Virus record (IMG/VR): IMGVR_UViG_3300042868_008286
Span: 1 to 51,262 of that record
Source of the DNA: a virus
Length of the DNA: 51,262 nt
Direction: 5' to 3' (one strand)
Shown here: piece after piece, positions 1-12,400 of the stretch
Numbering within the stretch: the first letter of the stretch is position 1
Layout: each line of letters begins with the position of its first letter
Program-made: the position numbers and the translations under genes
The notes under the pieces: model-generated
Seen by the model: only the letters and a program-made list of their open reading frames with translations
What the model was told of the DNA's origin: nothing
Database searches by the model: none

Positions 1-3000
1 ACTGCCATACCGTAGGCTTCTTCGTCGGCCTGACCGTCCAGTGCTCTTGACCATATGACTGAGCCGTCTGCGGCATCTACCTTGGTAGTGGCAACATAGT
101 CATCTGTGCCGTTGTAGGCATATCCAACCATAACCGGGTCACCGTCTGAAGCCACATCCACTACTGAACTTTGACTACTGAATCCAAAGTCATAGATCTT
201 GCTCCATAGTACACTGCCATCAGTGCTGTCAATTTTGGTCAAAGTGGCATTGTCCTGTCCTTCAACATCTGTCTCGCCTGCTACATATATCGAGTTGCTG
301 TCGTTGTCCACTGCCAGCCCCCAACCGTCTGTGTAAAATTCATCGTCAAATCTTGCTGTCCATATCTTGGCGCCAGTTGTGGTGTACTTGCCCACGGAAT
401 AATAACTACTACCACCACCATCGTCGTTGAAATGATTGAACAAGGCAATCACATTGCCCGCTGAATCGTATTCCACGCTGATTGCTAGTGACACAATGTC
501 TGTTGGAGCACCGTTTTGCGTTTCAAATGTCTGCACCCAAACATTGGCATCACCTGTAGCACCACCCAATACTGAGTTACCTTCGCTGTCAAGAATGTCA
601 CCGCCAGTTGGTAGATTTAGATTGCCATCTTCCCCAAATGTCCAGCGTCTTAGAGTAGAGTCACTCAAGTTAATGTCAAGGTTGATGTTGCCTTCGCTCT
701 TGATGTTTCCTGGAATAGTTAAATCACCAACATTGTCAAACGTCCAAGTAGGATACTCTTCTGGGTCGTCATTGGTGGACCAGCCTGTGTTAATTCTAAC
801 TTGATCTGCCGCTGAAAGAGAAATATCATTACCATTGGCTTCAATCCAAATATCGTCTGCGGCAGTAAGATTTATGTCAGCATCTTGAGTACCTGTTCTG
901 GTGGTTTCAAGAGTAAAATCTTTGTTGGCCAAGGTCAGTGTTGTGGTACCTTCTTCCACTTCAACCACAATGTCGCCAATGTCGCCACCTGTTCCCACAA
1001 AGCCAGCAATGTCATTCCAATAGTCAAATTCGCTACTGCTTTGATCGTCTAAAATGGTCCAAGATACAAAGTCGGTGGTACGAGCAATTTGTTCATCGTC
1101 ATTGCCAATGTAGAAATAACCATTGATGTAGTCCATGGCGTCAATGTATGTTCCGTTACTCCAAGTCAGTGTTGCTGTGCCAGTGAACGGTGCTAGTCCA
1201 CTGGTGTCAAATGGTGTGTCTAATATTTGGTCTGTGTATAAAGAATTATCGGCGGACTTCCAGTAAAACGTGCCGTTATAGCCTGAGACTGACGAACCGC
1301 TGATAACGACTTTCTCGCCCGAGGTTCCATTATTCCCACTGCCACTGAATGTTACCTGTGGTGGGCTGGCTTGTGTAATTGCTGAAATAGTACGAGTGTA
1401 TGGTATCGGCGTGACAATCTGCCAGGTTTGCCCGTTGTCATCACTCCACGCCACGTGTCCGTCACCGTCTCCTGCCGCAAGGTATCCATTACCGCCTGCT
1501 GTTTCAACAGTGTCACCCGCGTCAATGCCAAGATCTTGAATATCAGTAGCCCATGGATCAATTGGCCCGGCGAATGTGCCGTTGCGTGGATCGAGGTTGG
1601 TGTTGACACCGGCTATACTGTCTTCACCTTCCATGTACCACGCTGAGCCATTCCATGCTGCCCGGTAAGTTATGTTCATACTAAAACATCTAGCAGAAGT
1701 CACTGTGGCTGTTAGGTCAGTGATGTATACGCCACCGCCGTTGGCATCACCGCTTTCGTTGTCGCCGACGCTGAACATCCAACCCACTCCATTGTAGTCT
1801 ACGTCTGAAAACTCCCAATCGCTGTCCACAGGATCGTTACCAAAAAACTCTACCACTGTTTGATCAACAGTTAGAAAAGCCCAAATTCTACCATCTGTAC
1901 TATAGCCGTATACACCTTGTGTAAAACTTGATCCGGTTGGAGTATAACTACCTACTGCCACAAAGTATCCGCCGGCGTAGTCAATTTGATTCCAGTCAAT
2001 ATCTTGACCACCGATTTCATCGGCAGTGCCACTGCTGCCGCTTACGTATGTTGATGCTTCCAGCCCAGCGAATGTGGTCCAACTCAGTTGATCGCTTTGA
2101 ATCATGGCCACTGTGACACCGTTGGTGGCCACACGACCAATGCCTTGAACTAGATCAACTGCCGTGGTCCAAGTGACACCGTCTGTGGATTTGCTGACTG
2201 TGCCGTCTTCGTTGACTACGACAAAAAAAGTACCTATTGCGCCACTATTCTGTCCAGTGTAGGCTGTGGTCTGTATACTGCCGTCTGGGAATTCTATGCT
2301 ACCGTCGCCCTGAAATTTCCAATCATGGCTAACAGTATCTTCTGTATCTGTGCGATCAAATGATCTAATGGTTAGGCCACTGCGATCTTCATCCTGCCAG
2401 TTTAGTTTAATCTGTGCTCGTTCGTCACTGTCACCTTCACCACTGTAGGCTCGAATAAGTTGTGTGCTATCTTCGTCAACCTCTACATTGATCCAACGCA
2501 TTGAAGTTGTGCCATCGGCACAGTCTTGTACAAATCTACCACCATTTGTACCAGTGACAATATCATCTGGTGCTGTTAGTATACCAGTCTGTCCAAAGTT
2601 CCAAGTATAGCTACTGCTATCTTCACTGTTGACTGTGATGTTGATGTCGTTTTCGCTCTTAATATCACCTGGAATAGTTAAATCACCATCTGTGCCAAAA
2701 CGCCAAACATGACTGTCTCCTGAAGCACCAAATGAAACTGTTTCACCCTCATCAAGAAATCCAGCGGTAATATCTTGAGCAACATGAATTTTCCACCAAT
2801 TACCAGGTTCTTCAACGACGTCTGTGATTGTGGCAGTTATGGGTGTTCCCCATGATGTGGTCACTGTATCACCTACGCTGACAGCGGAGCCCAAGTTAGG
2901 ATAGGTCTCGTGGTCAATAAACACCCGCCACACGCCACCCGGTGGCACAAGTTCATCTACCGTACCAACTTCAATATTCTGTGGGCCAAGGTTTCTATTA

Positions 3001-4931
3001 TCTGTGCCAATCTCCACACCAAATTGAGCAGTTGGGTTGAGTTCATATCCAGGCAATTTAACATAGTTGTGGTCATCACCTAGGAACAGGTCACTGGCGG
3101 GTGGATTACTGTTACTACCGTCAAAGGCAATATGGAAGTGTTGTGCTACACCTGGCACTTCCATGTCAGTACCCATGGCCAATGTGCCTCTATTGGTGGA
3201 CAGTATCAGTCCGTCACCGTTTGTGATAGTGTCTTCGCTAAATGTAAAGTCTCCAGTGTTGGCATTACCGCCACCGCCAGTGTAGGCTGTGGTCTGTGTA
3301 GTACCATCTGGGAATTGTAATCCGCCGTCGCCTTGGAAGGTCCATTCGTGTTCAACTGTATCTTCTGAATCAGTGCGATCATATGATATAATTCTTAGAC
3401 CGCTACGATCACTGTCTTGCCACGCTAGTTGAATTCGACCTCGATTTAGACCTGTTTCCTCATCGGGATTGCCAGTGTAGGCTCTAATGATACTAGCGTC
3501 TTCATTTACAGGCATATTGATCCAACGCACACTGGTATTGGCACCTTCGGTACTGTCTATGTAAATGTGTCCGCCATCGACGCCGCCGACAACAATGTCG
3601 CCAGGAGCGGTTAAATCACCTGTCTGTCCAAAGTTCCAAGTATAGCTACTGCTGTCTTCACTGTTGACTGTGATGTTGATGTCATTGTTACTGGTTAGAC
3701 TATCGCCTGTGCCACCAACGCCTAACACACTTGTGCCTGTGCTGTCTAAAATGTCTCCACCTACTGGCAGTGTTAGATTGCCATCAAGGCCAAATTGCCA
3801 AATAGATTCATTTTCTGTGCCGTAACTTGTGCCGATTTCAACATGCAAATTATCGTTTATCTGTATATATTGCTGACCGTCTTGGCTGGAAATACCGCCG
3901 GTACCGTTGTCGGGTGTCACAAACCAACTGTCGTTGCTGACACCTACGCCGCCTGGATAATTTGATATTTGACCACCGTTAGGGAATGTCAACTCACCAT
4001 CTTCTCCGAACTGCCAACGGTGCAGAGTTGAGTCTGACAGGTTGATGTCAATATTGATATTGCCTTCACTGCGGATATCACCTGGGATAGTTAAATTACC
4101 ATCTGTGCTAAAGATCCAAGAATATTGATTGAAATTTTGTGTGGCTATTTCAACCCCACCAGTGCTTGGCAGTTTTACATAGTTGCTGTCATCACCCAAG
4201 AACAAATCAATGGCCTGCTGGCCGCCTTTCATTATGTGGAAATGACTTTCCCCGCCTGCACACTCTGCTAGGTTGCCCAACAATATTGTGCCACGGGCTG
4301 TGGTTATTGGGACACCAGCGGAAGTATCAGCATCTCCTATGGTAGAACCGTTTGGTAGTGTTAGTTTACCATCTGAGCCAAGACTAACTGTGTTAGCACC
4401 GTTGACTAAGCTGTCAAAGCTGGTTGGTATAGTTGGCTTGCCAGTTAGGTCAGCATAGGCACCTGTAGTAGCCACTGTAGCGAATGTGGGCTTGCCTGTG
4501 ATACTGTTCCAGGCTGCTGTGCCAACATCTGCTATAAACTGCCCTCCCACTAATAGATTACCTTGACTATCTACAGATAATGCTGTGCCACCTAGGAAAA
4601 TTGTGTTATTGCTGACATACAGACTGCGCCAAGGCAATGTTGAACTACCTAGATCGCCACCATTGGCCACACTAGGCAACATATCTCCGCCAACTGTTAA
4701 GTTACTGGTTATGGTGGTTGCTTGATCAATTACAACGGGTGTGCTGTCTGTGGTACTCAGGGTGCTACCAGTGAATTCAAATGCGCCAATATTTAAATTG
4801 ACATCTGCATTTATTCCCAGTGCTGTGTAAAGTTCTGTGAAGTTAGCATTTACTTTTTGAAACGCAGCTCGTAGGCTATCGCCTTTCTTGTCGTTGGCTG
4901 TGGTGCCTACATTAATATTCTGTTTTGCCAT
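1..4931 (-). CDS. Tail-fibre-like protein with Asp-box and PQQ-like propeller repeats (3' end outside window)
   Basis: The reading frame opens at ATG 4931 (GGAG 8 nt upstream) and stays open to the left edge, so at least 1643 residues are present and the C-terminus is missing. The first 35 residues (NDKKGDSLRAAFQKVNANF) match the N-termini of the next two genes and probably form a shared attachment module. Residues about 250-900 hold repeated blocks of the type LTIPGDI...NINIDINLSDST..W.FGEDG. Residues about 900-1300 contain sialidase-type Asp-boxes (STDGVTW, STDGRIW, SDDNGQTW). The last 150 residues show PQQ-like propeller repeats (KIDSTDGSVLWSK, KVDAADGSVIWSR). I infer a distal fibre with glycan-binding or glycan-cleaving propellers. 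No catalytic residues can be assigned. Confidence 0.8.
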   Translation of the reverse strand, partial: MAKQNINVGTTANDKKGDSLRAAFQKVNANFTELYTALGINADVNLNIGAFEFTGSTLSTTDSTPVVIDQATTITSNLTVGGDMLPSVANGGDLGSSTLPWRSLYVSNNTIFLGGTALSVDSQGNLLVGGQFIADVGTAAWNSITGKPTFATVATTGAYADLTGKPTIPTSFDSLVNGANTVSLGSDGKLTLPNGSTIGDADTSAGVPITTARGTILLGNLAECAGGESHFHIMKGGQQAIDLFLGDDSNYVKLPSTGGVEIATQNFNQYSWIFSTDGNLTIPGDIRSEGNINIDINLSDSTLHRWQFGEDGELTFPNGGQISNYPGGVGVSNDSWFVTPDNGTGGISSQDGQQYIQINDNLHVEIGTSYGTENESIWQFGLDGNLTLPVGGDILDSTGTSVLGVGGTGDSLTSNNDINITVNSEDSSSYTWNFGQTGDLTAPGDIVVGGVDGGHIYIDSTEGANTSVRWINMPVNEDASIIRAYTGNPDEETGLNRGRIQLAWQDSDRSGLRIISYDRTDSEDTVEHEWTFQGDGGLQFPDGTTQTTAYTGGGGNANTGDFTFSEDTITNGDGLILSTNRGTLAMGTDMEVPGVAQHFHIAFDGSNSNPPASDLFLGDDHNYVKLPGYELNPTAQFGVEIGTDNRNLGPQNIEVGTVDELVPPGGVWRVFIDHETYPNLGSAVSVGDTVTTSWGTPITATITDVVEEPGNWWKIHVAQDITAGFLDEGETVSFGASGDSHVWRFGTDGDLTIPGDIKSENDINITVNSEDSSSYTWNFGQTGILTAPDDIVTGTNGGRFVQDCADGTTSMRWINVEVDEDSTQLIRAYSGEGDSDERAQIKLNWQDEDRSGLTIRSFDRTDTEDTVSHDWKFQGDGSIEFPDGSIQTTAYTGQNSGAIGTFFVVVNEDGTVSKSTDGVTWTTAVDLVQGIGRVATNGVTVAMIQSDQLSWTTFAGLEASTYVSGSSGTADEIGGQDIDWNQIDYAGGYFVAVGSYTPTGSSFTQGVYGYSTDGRIWAFLTVDQTVVEFFGNDPVDSDWEFSDVDYNGVGWMFSVGDNESGDANGGGVYITDLTATVTSARCFSMNITYRAAWNGSAWYMEGEDSIAGVNTNLDPRNGTFAGPIDPWATDIQDLGIDAGDTVETAGGNGYLAAGDGDGHVAWSDDNGQTWQIVTPIPYTRTISAITQASPPQVTFSGSGNNGTSGEKVVISGSSVSGYNGTFYWKSADNSLYTDQILDTPFDTSGLAPFTGTATLTWSNGTYIDAMDYINGYFYIGNDDEQIARTTDFVSWTILDDQSSSEFDYWNDIAGFVGTGGDIGDIVVEVEEGTTTLTLANKDFTLETTRTGTQDADINLTAADDIWIEANGNDISLSAADQVRINTGWSTNDDPEEYPTWTFDNVGDLTIPGNIKSEGNINLDINLSDSTLRRWTFGEDGNLNLPTGGDILDSEGNSVLGGATGDANVWVQTFETQNGAPTDIVSLAISVEYDSAGNVIALFNHFNDDGGGSSYYSVGKYTTTGAKIWTARFDDEFYTDGWGLAVDNDSNSIYVAGETDVEGQDNATLTKIDSTDGSVLWSKIYDFGFSSQSSVVDVASDGDPVMVGYAYNGTDDYVATTKVDAADGSVIWSRALDGQADEEAYGMA
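2588..2649. repeat. 62-bp direct repeat within fibre gene, copy 1
   Basis: This near-identical copy matches 3623-3684 with one internal and one terminal mismatch. It encodes the fibre motif NSEDSSSYTWNFGQ and reflects recent internal duplication of a fibre module. Confidence 0.85.
3623..3684. repeat. 62-bp direct repeat within fibre gene, copy 2
   Basis: Second copy of the block at 2588-2649, about 1.03 kb away in the same reading frame. Flanking fibre modules are also repeated but more diverged. Confidence 0.85.
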
Positions 4932-4943
4932 TTATCGCTCCAA

Positions 4944-6455
4944 TTATACCAAACCAGCTATTCTTGTTTGGAAGTCAGTAAAGTCTATGCTGACCGCCAC
5001 AATGGCTTGTAATTCTGTTATATTAATAACCCTGCTGCCTTGAACTCTTAATCGTTGTGTAACGTCTAGATCATTTTCTACAGTTACATCCGAACTGAAT
5101 ATTGTTGCAGGAGTTACAGTAATTGCTGATGAATCTGATGAATCAATCAATGATGTAAAAATATTACCGGTAACTGACCCAGTTAAGTTACCAGCAATGT
5201 TTGGTACTGTTAGTGTATTGGTATCTGTTCTGTATGATAGATCAATATCTGCTCTAACAGTTTGACCAGTAGTTCTATTCTCAACAAACGTAGGATAATA
5301 AACAGTTGTCAGTCCGTTGGTATCTGTAATATCTAATGTAGTTGAAACTGTTGCCGAGCTAGAATTACCAGTTACATTACCAGTTAAGTTGCCAAAAAAT
5401 TCTGCGTATACTTTGTTCTCCACAGCATCAACAATCTTTGTTGAGTCGTCGCCAAATATAGATCCTTTTAAGTCACCGACCACGGTACCGATCAACGTGC
5501 CTCTCAGTACGCCATTGGTAGCATCTACCAACATGGTGGAGTCATCTGCAAACACCGAACCTCTGATATCTAAATTGCTGTTTACACTAAATGTCAGTGT
5601 ATCTGTGGCAGTGTCTTTGGTAATTGTTAAACCAGGACCAGATATCAAATTCAATGTATCTGAAATATTGTCAGCTGCCACTGGCTGCAGAGTAGCACCG
5701 TCTACAACAATAAATCTAAATGTTGGACTTGCAGGAGCCAAATTGGTAATGGTTACTATTCCAGTGCCATCACCAGTTACACCAATCTGACTGGCAGTTC
5801 CTACGATCTGCTTGACACCGAGATTGGTCAATGTTATACCGCCAGTTGCAGCACTTACTCCGATGCCACCTGCTGTGCCAGTTAGACTAGTGACTCCCAA
5901 ATTGGTTAGTGTTATACTACCCGTTGCAGCACTCACTGCAATCTGCCCCGCAGTTCCTGTGAGGTCTGTAACACCGCTGTTGGCAATGGTTAATGTGTCA
6001 GTGCCGGCATTTGTGGTCAATGTTATACCAGCATTGCCTGCTGCTACAGTCAATGTGTCTTCAAAACTATCTGCAACAATATTTGATTGACCACTAACTG
6101 TAATTGTTTTGAAATTGGTTTCTGCAGGATTTCTAATTAACTCTCCTGCAACAGTAGTGCCAGCCGGCAAATTCACAACACCAGCTCCGTCAGCGGTTAT
6201 CTGTGCCGAGCCTAGATATAAACTTGATCCAGCTAGATAAAGATCTCTCCACCGAGCTGTTGGACTACCAAGATCGTAGACTTCGCTGGCACTGGGTTTA
6301 ATATCAGTGCTGAGACTGGTAAAGTCTAATACTCCTCCCGGACCTCCTATGCTACCATACAGTTCGTCAAAGTTGGCATTTATTTTTGTAAATGCATCTT
6401 CTACTGTGCTCCATACTATTGGAGGACTGCCTGCGTTTAGTGTTTGTTGTGCCAT
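4944..6455 (-). CDS. Tail-fibre-like structural protein, 503 aa
   Basis: The N-terminus (INANFDELYGS) belongs to the same module as both neighbours. Residues about 145-235 hold three tandem repeats of about 29 residues built on DLTGTAGQIAVSAATGSITL. Two blocks of the type GSVFADDSTMLVD follow; the same motif occurs in the fibre gene at 27271-28680. The composition is rich in Gly, Thr, Asn and Val without Cys-rich or enzymatic motifs, as expected for a beta-structured fibre. Its ATG overlaps the TAA of the upstream 2473-aa gene by one base (TAATG), so translation is probably coupled. A receptor-binding or fibre-joining role is inferred from context. Confidence 0.8.
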   Translation of the reverse strand: MAQQTLNAGSPPIVWSTVEDAFTKINANFDELYGSIGGPGGVLDFTSLSTDIKPSASEVYDLGSPTARWRDLYLAGSSLYLGSAQITADGAGVVNLPAGTTVAGELIRNPAETNFKTITVSGQSNIVADSFEDTLTVAAGNAGITLTTNAGTDTLTIANSGVTDLTGTAGQIAVSAATGSITLTNLGVTSLTGTAGGIGVSAATGGITLTNLGVKQIVGTASQIGVTGDGTGIVTITNLAPASPTFRFIVVDGATLQPVAADNISDTLNLISGPGLTITKDTATDTLTFSVNSNLDIRGSVFADDSTMLVDATNGVLRGTLIGTVVGDLKGSIFGDDSTKIVDAVENKVYAEFFGNLTGNVTGNSSSATVSTTLDITDTNGLTTVYYPTFVENRTTGQTVRADIDLSYRTDTNTLTVPNIAGNLTGSVTGNIFTSLIDSSDSSAITVTPATIFSSDVTVENDLDVTQRLRVQGSRVINITELQAIVAVSIDFTDFQTRIAGLV

Positions 6456-9400
6456 TAGTTTCTTCCCACGGCCACTTCAATAGTGCCAATATGATCTGAA
6501 TTGTAGTTTTCTAGTGCTTTGCCAATCACTGTGCCTGTTCTAGCATCACCGCCTGCACTTACAGCACAGCCTGCAATGTTGCTGGCAATCAGCAGGTCTC
6601 CCTTCTCAATTTTTCCAACTACTCGACAAGGAACTCTACCCTGTAGAGCCACTTGATTTTTAAAGCCCGGACAATCACCATTCATGGAATAGGCAGCATT
6701 ATCGCTTACTACACCAGCCACTCTATGATCACCTTGTCGATTTGCTATTGTAACTTCTTTGTCTCCACCAAATATCAACACAGTGCCCACAGCATACTCC
6801 TTGTCACCTTCGTAGTATTCTGCTAGGTCAGCAGCATAGGTAGCTTGGAATCTACTGCTACCACTCAATGACCAATAGCCCTCTATAGTTCCAGGTGTTG
6901 TCACAGCGCCTGTGCTGATACTGGTACAACTTTTTAATGCTGCTACACTAATACCAGTAGAGTCGAGAGTGGCAAATGTTGTGGCACTGTCTTGACTGCG
7001 GAATACGTGCTGTGTGTTGTTGTAGTAAGTTTTCTTATCGCTAGCTGGTACTGTACCATCACCTATGTAAATACCCACTTGTCCTAGATAACCATAATAC
7101 TGAAGAAATCCACCAGTGCCGCTGGCGCTGCTGTCAATGGATAATATGCTGTCAATTTTAAGCTGAGCAAGATCTACATTACGTGCAGCAAAATCTCCGT
7201 TGCTATCACGTTTAACCAAAGTGCTCACAGTGGCAGCAGAAGCTTCGTCAACAATGCTGTATGCCCAACTTGCACGAACAGTGCCATCGCCGCCTGTGTG
7301 TCGTAGATAACCAGTACTTGTGGCGCTGCCATAGTCCGACAGTCTCAAAGCCAGGCCTTCATCAACCACTGTGGCAAAGCTCACTTCAGCAACATCGGCT
7401 GTTGAAGCTGTACTGTTGCCCAATAGTCTATCTGCTCCCACCTGTGCTAATTTGGTCAATGCTAGACCGTTGTCTTTGATTGTAGCCCAACCGTTGGTTA
7501 GTGTAAATTGAGCACTGTCAAAACTTGATATACCTCGTAGAGCTGCTACAGTTCCACTGATAGCTGATCCTGTAGTTGTATTACTATAGGTAACAACAGT
7601 GGTGTTGCAGGTTGCAACGGTATAAGTTCCGTTGTATCCACTCACAGACAATCCTGTAACTACAATTTTTTGTCCCGCTGTAAACGGAGCACTGGACTGT
7701 GCTACAGGGAATGTTATAGTAGCTGTACTGCCGCTACCAGTTGCAGTCACATTGGTAATACTGGCTGATATAGTAGCATAAGCATCATTCAAACTCAACT
7801 TGGCCTGATCAATGGCCGCAGTGGACATGATATTGGCATCGTCAATGACACCATCACTGATAGTGGTTCTTATGATGTTGGTAGTACTATCACCTAACAA
7901 TATATCAAAAGTAACTTCACCTGTAGGTGTCACATTGATAATTGTATTACCCGTACCATCCAAGGCTAACAATTGACCTGCCTGTGACTGTGAAAAATTA
8001 AATAGGCTGGTTCCGTCGGTATCTTTTAGATTAGTAATTGTAATACTGTCCAGTCTGGCAGCATCACTGGCTAATGTAGGCACCCCAAGATTTTCAATCT
8101 TGTACGAATTCATGTCCATGTCAGCAGGTCCAACCCACGCCAAGTCACCACTAAGAGCCATAAAGCCCACATTGTTTGGCACACGATCGCCTAGGGCAAC
8201 AATGTTGCCATTGAAGTCCAATCCCAATCTACGACCAATGTAGGTTCTAACCGCTGATTCTGTAGGCACCGCGTCAACACGACCTTCGTCCATTGCTGTG
8301 GAGAATTCAGAAATTGTTGTACCACGTTTAAATCCTAGACCGTCTAACTGACTCAGCGCAATTGAAGCTGAGAATGTAACAGTACCAGTACCCTGATCAA
8401 CACGGAAGAACGGACCAACGTTAAAGTTACCAAATTGGTCAGTGGTCACAAAGAATGTACGCCCCGAGCCTCGTTCCTGCATCTGCGCACGTAATACTAG
8501 TTCGCCTGTTTCTGTATCTGCCTGTGTGGCATATGTAGGTACTGAAATAATTGAATTAACGGCAGGTCCATAGATTTCGCTAGGATAGTTGGTATCGGCA
8601 TAACCACCTGTACCAATTTCCAATAGATCATGTGACGTAACACGAGTCAAACTGATTCTAATGGTCAGTGTACCATCGGATAGTGCGCTTGGTCCAGGAA
8701 CCGATCCCTTTAGAGTAGGCGTATCATTGAATCTGACCACACTGCGTGTCAATGCTGGACTGACTGTTAGTAGTGCATAGTCTTGACCAGTGGTAAGACT
8801 GTCTTGATAATTGGTTATTTCATATTCTTGGCCTTCGTGTACAAATCTATAAAATGTACCAGCAGCTATACCAGTCAACAATCTATCACCGTCACTGCCG
8901 CCTAGGTTTCCTATACCAAAGGTAGCATCACCACGTTCGCCTTGAATCAGTTTGTAGGTTACGGCAGTACCGGTTGTGGTGATATCTAACACACTGCCTT
9001 CTAGTTGAAAGGCTATTGTTCCTGTTGTGGCTGCTGTAGAAGACTGCACCACAATGCTGTTGGTAGCTGCAGAAACAGAATAAATCACTGAGTCCGCACC
9101 TAATGCGCCTGTACCACCAGTAGCTATGACACCACCGCTGTCTGTAGCAATGGTTGCGCTGGCAAATGTCACAGTGGTATTGGTACAGGTCACCACGGTT
9201 TGTGCGCCATTGAATGGCACACCACCTACAGCAAATGCGCTCACAGTAATCAACTGGAATGGCAAATATGGAGGAACGTTTTGAGCGGTAAACGTCAATG
9301 TGCAGGTAACACCGTCACCTACTGCGCTAACACCGGTAATATTTGGCTTTGCTACCAAACTTGATCCCAATATAAGATTTTCCAAACAGATGATATTTGA

Positions 9401-12400
9401 AATGGTTGTAAAATAAGGACCAGCGCCAGTAGATGTTCCCAGGGATGGCCCCACTGAAAATGCCAAAGAAGTAGGCACACCTATAAATGTACTGTCTACT
9501 AACGCTCTGGTACTAACACTGAAATCATTGGCAGTTAGTCCAGAAGTGGTTACAAAGTACACTGTGTTTGCAGTTAGTCCTCCAGGCAACACACTGGCAC
9601 TGAATCTCACAGGTTGACCAGCTGTGAGTCCGTGACTGTTTTTGGTAAACGTATTGGCCGCAGTGCTTATACTGGTTACAGTATTGGCCGCACCTGTTTC
9701 TACACCCGGCTCATACACAGTGATTTCTATATAATCATAATTTTCTCTACCTTGTGCCAGGGCTAGACCGTAAGGAACCATTGTGGGACTTCCCGACACC
9801 GCCGATCCAGTAAATGTGGTTATGCCTGAGCCTGTTTCTGTAGCAGAAATGGTAAATGTGGTAGGAGTTGGTGCAGTCTTGACATAGTATATGACACCGT
9901 CGTCAACTGTGACACCTGCAGTAATCTCATTGGGCAACACTGCGCCTGGAGGTTTGACAAATCTCACTTGATATCCTGCACGTTGTCTATGATTGATATC
10001 AGTGGTTATCACCCCAGTGCCATAGTTTATACCTGTGATAGTATAGGTTTCTAGATCATATGTGGAATCATAGTCTGTGAATTCCAATTGTCTGTAGACA
10101 AAATTACTGTCATTTAGTATCAGAGCAGTACTAGGTCTAGTTGCTACCTCTACAATGTCTCCGTGTAACACATGGAAACTGTTGTTTCTAATTGTAACAC
10201 GTTGTCCATGGGGCACTGCTGCCAAAAGTCCGCCGCCGGTGCTGATATTTAATTTTGCACGTTTGGTGGCAACATCGCTGATCTGTGCCGTAGTGACAAC
10301 ATATCGTACAATTTGGCCTCCATGATTGATTTCTAATTCACTGTTCGGCAAAGGAAAGAAATCATCATAGGTCACATATAATATATTTTCTCCCTTTTCG
10401 TTCAACGTATCAACTGATGCAGCATAAACAGTTGCGGTCTGTGCAAGATCGGTGTAAAATCCTGTGGGAGTCGGAACTTCTAATGGATCACTGGCTTCCG
10501 CTACCAATGCAAAGTTTCCGTGAGCACTAGATCCACCCACGCTTCTAATCTGTCCACCGTTCAATGAATAGTAGGAAATTTGACAGTAGTAGGTAAACAT
10601 ACTCACAGCTTCGGCCAATCCGCCGTTGGTGGTTATAAGTCCGTAGCCTAGATCACAGACCTGGGTAAAGTCGTTACTAAGCATGGAACGATTACCGGGC
10701 ATAAGAACTTCAAACACTCTGATAAAACTGTGTGTACCCGAGCCGGCACCTACAAAAGTCACTGCTGTGGTACTGCCAGCTACTGCGGCAACTCTGAATT
10801 GAGTAAGCGTAAATCCAGCCAGTAACACATAGTATTCTTGATTGGCAGCGATACCAGTTGGCAGTGTTCCAGTAGAACTGAATTTCACAATGGCACCTGG
10901 TTGTAGTTCGTGAACAGATGCAGTGGTTATATTTGGAGTACTAAATGTACAGGCACGTGATCCAGCAGCAGGTGTGTAAGGTGTCAGCTCATCCAAGATG
11001 AACTGAGCTGTGCTGAATCCACCTGTGGTAGCAGTAGCAGCACCTGTTCCAAATGTATACCCTCTAATGTAGTTTATTCTGTAAATTTCACCACTGACAA
11101 TAAAGCTGCAGGGAGTATTAGGCGGTCTCAGCAGTCCCGATACTCGTAAAAATATATTACTGTCTTTGCTGTCTATGACAAATTTCTGATTGCCGGTGAA
11201 TCCATCTACAAACATACCACCAGAAAATGCCTTGGCATTTATACTTCTACTAAAGGATGCAGATTCTTGACAGTACGGAGATTTAGCAAGGATTTGTCCC
11301 TCTGGATCTAATACCATTGCAAATCCACCTTGACCCTGGAAGGTCATGGCTCTTAGGATTACAGCATCGTTACACAAGAACATGTCCATATCGCCGTTGT
11401 CTTTGGGATAGTTTACTGTTCCACTGTTGCTGATAACATCAACTATGGCATTGGTCAACAATGTGATCACAGTATCGGATCCTACTTCTGCCACTAGACC
11501 TTCGTCTAGAGTCTGTAGTGTTGGTACTGTGGCAGTAGTGGCCACAGTACCGGACAATGTATACAGTGCCGCAATACTCACATTGTCGATAATGTCTTGG
11601 GCCAAGGTGTTGATACGTTGAATACCGGCCACAGTCTGACTCAGTTGCGCACCAATAGCTAGTGCAGGATTACTGCCCGGAACTGCTGGTCCCTTGTATT
11701 TCAATGCAGCAGAAATTGTGCGATTCTGTCCACTCCATTTCAAATCAAATACCATAGAGTCTATGATCAAGCCAACGTCTCTATAACAGATATCTTCATT
11801 GTAGTCAAATGCAGATGTAAATGGTGCAGTGTTTGTTAAAATTTGATTATTGATCCAACCTATGACCTGATCTTGAATAAACTTTCTATTCAATGTGATC
11901 AGTCGTGCAGCACTGGTATAGTTACCTTTGTTATTGATCAGGGGATAAACAGGCTGTGTGGAATCTGCTAGATAGTGATAACCATACAGTTCATTTGCCA
12001 CAGTCAGTCCGTCTACCACAGGATCTCGTCTAAAATTCAAAAATGCCCAGGGACTGGAACTGTCAAAGCCTATCTGTGGTCTAATAATAGTTCTACGAAA
12101 TTCATCACCTATTACTGCCACGTTTTGAGGCACACGTAATGGTAAATTTTCTAGGTAAATGCCAGTTTCAACAAATACAGAAATTTGAATACGTTTGGTT
12201 ACATCACCGAATGAAATAACCTCGCCAACAACAAATTCACCACTGACAACATCAACATCAAATTCTTCATTGCCGGACGTGTCCAAAGTACCGTCGTGTG
12301 CTAGAATCTGTGCAAGAGCTCCAGACGTTTCCCCACGAAGATATAGTCCTTCTCGTATGTCTTTGGCTGCGTTAGCAGCCACTGTGCTCAATGCAGGATT

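Noticed and set aside
5317-5790. Plus-strand open frame inside the 503-aa fibre gene
   Set aside because: Antisense shadow of low-complexity fibre coding sequence, with no ribosome site and repeat-like composition. The same applies to other plus-strand frames between 400 and 13400.
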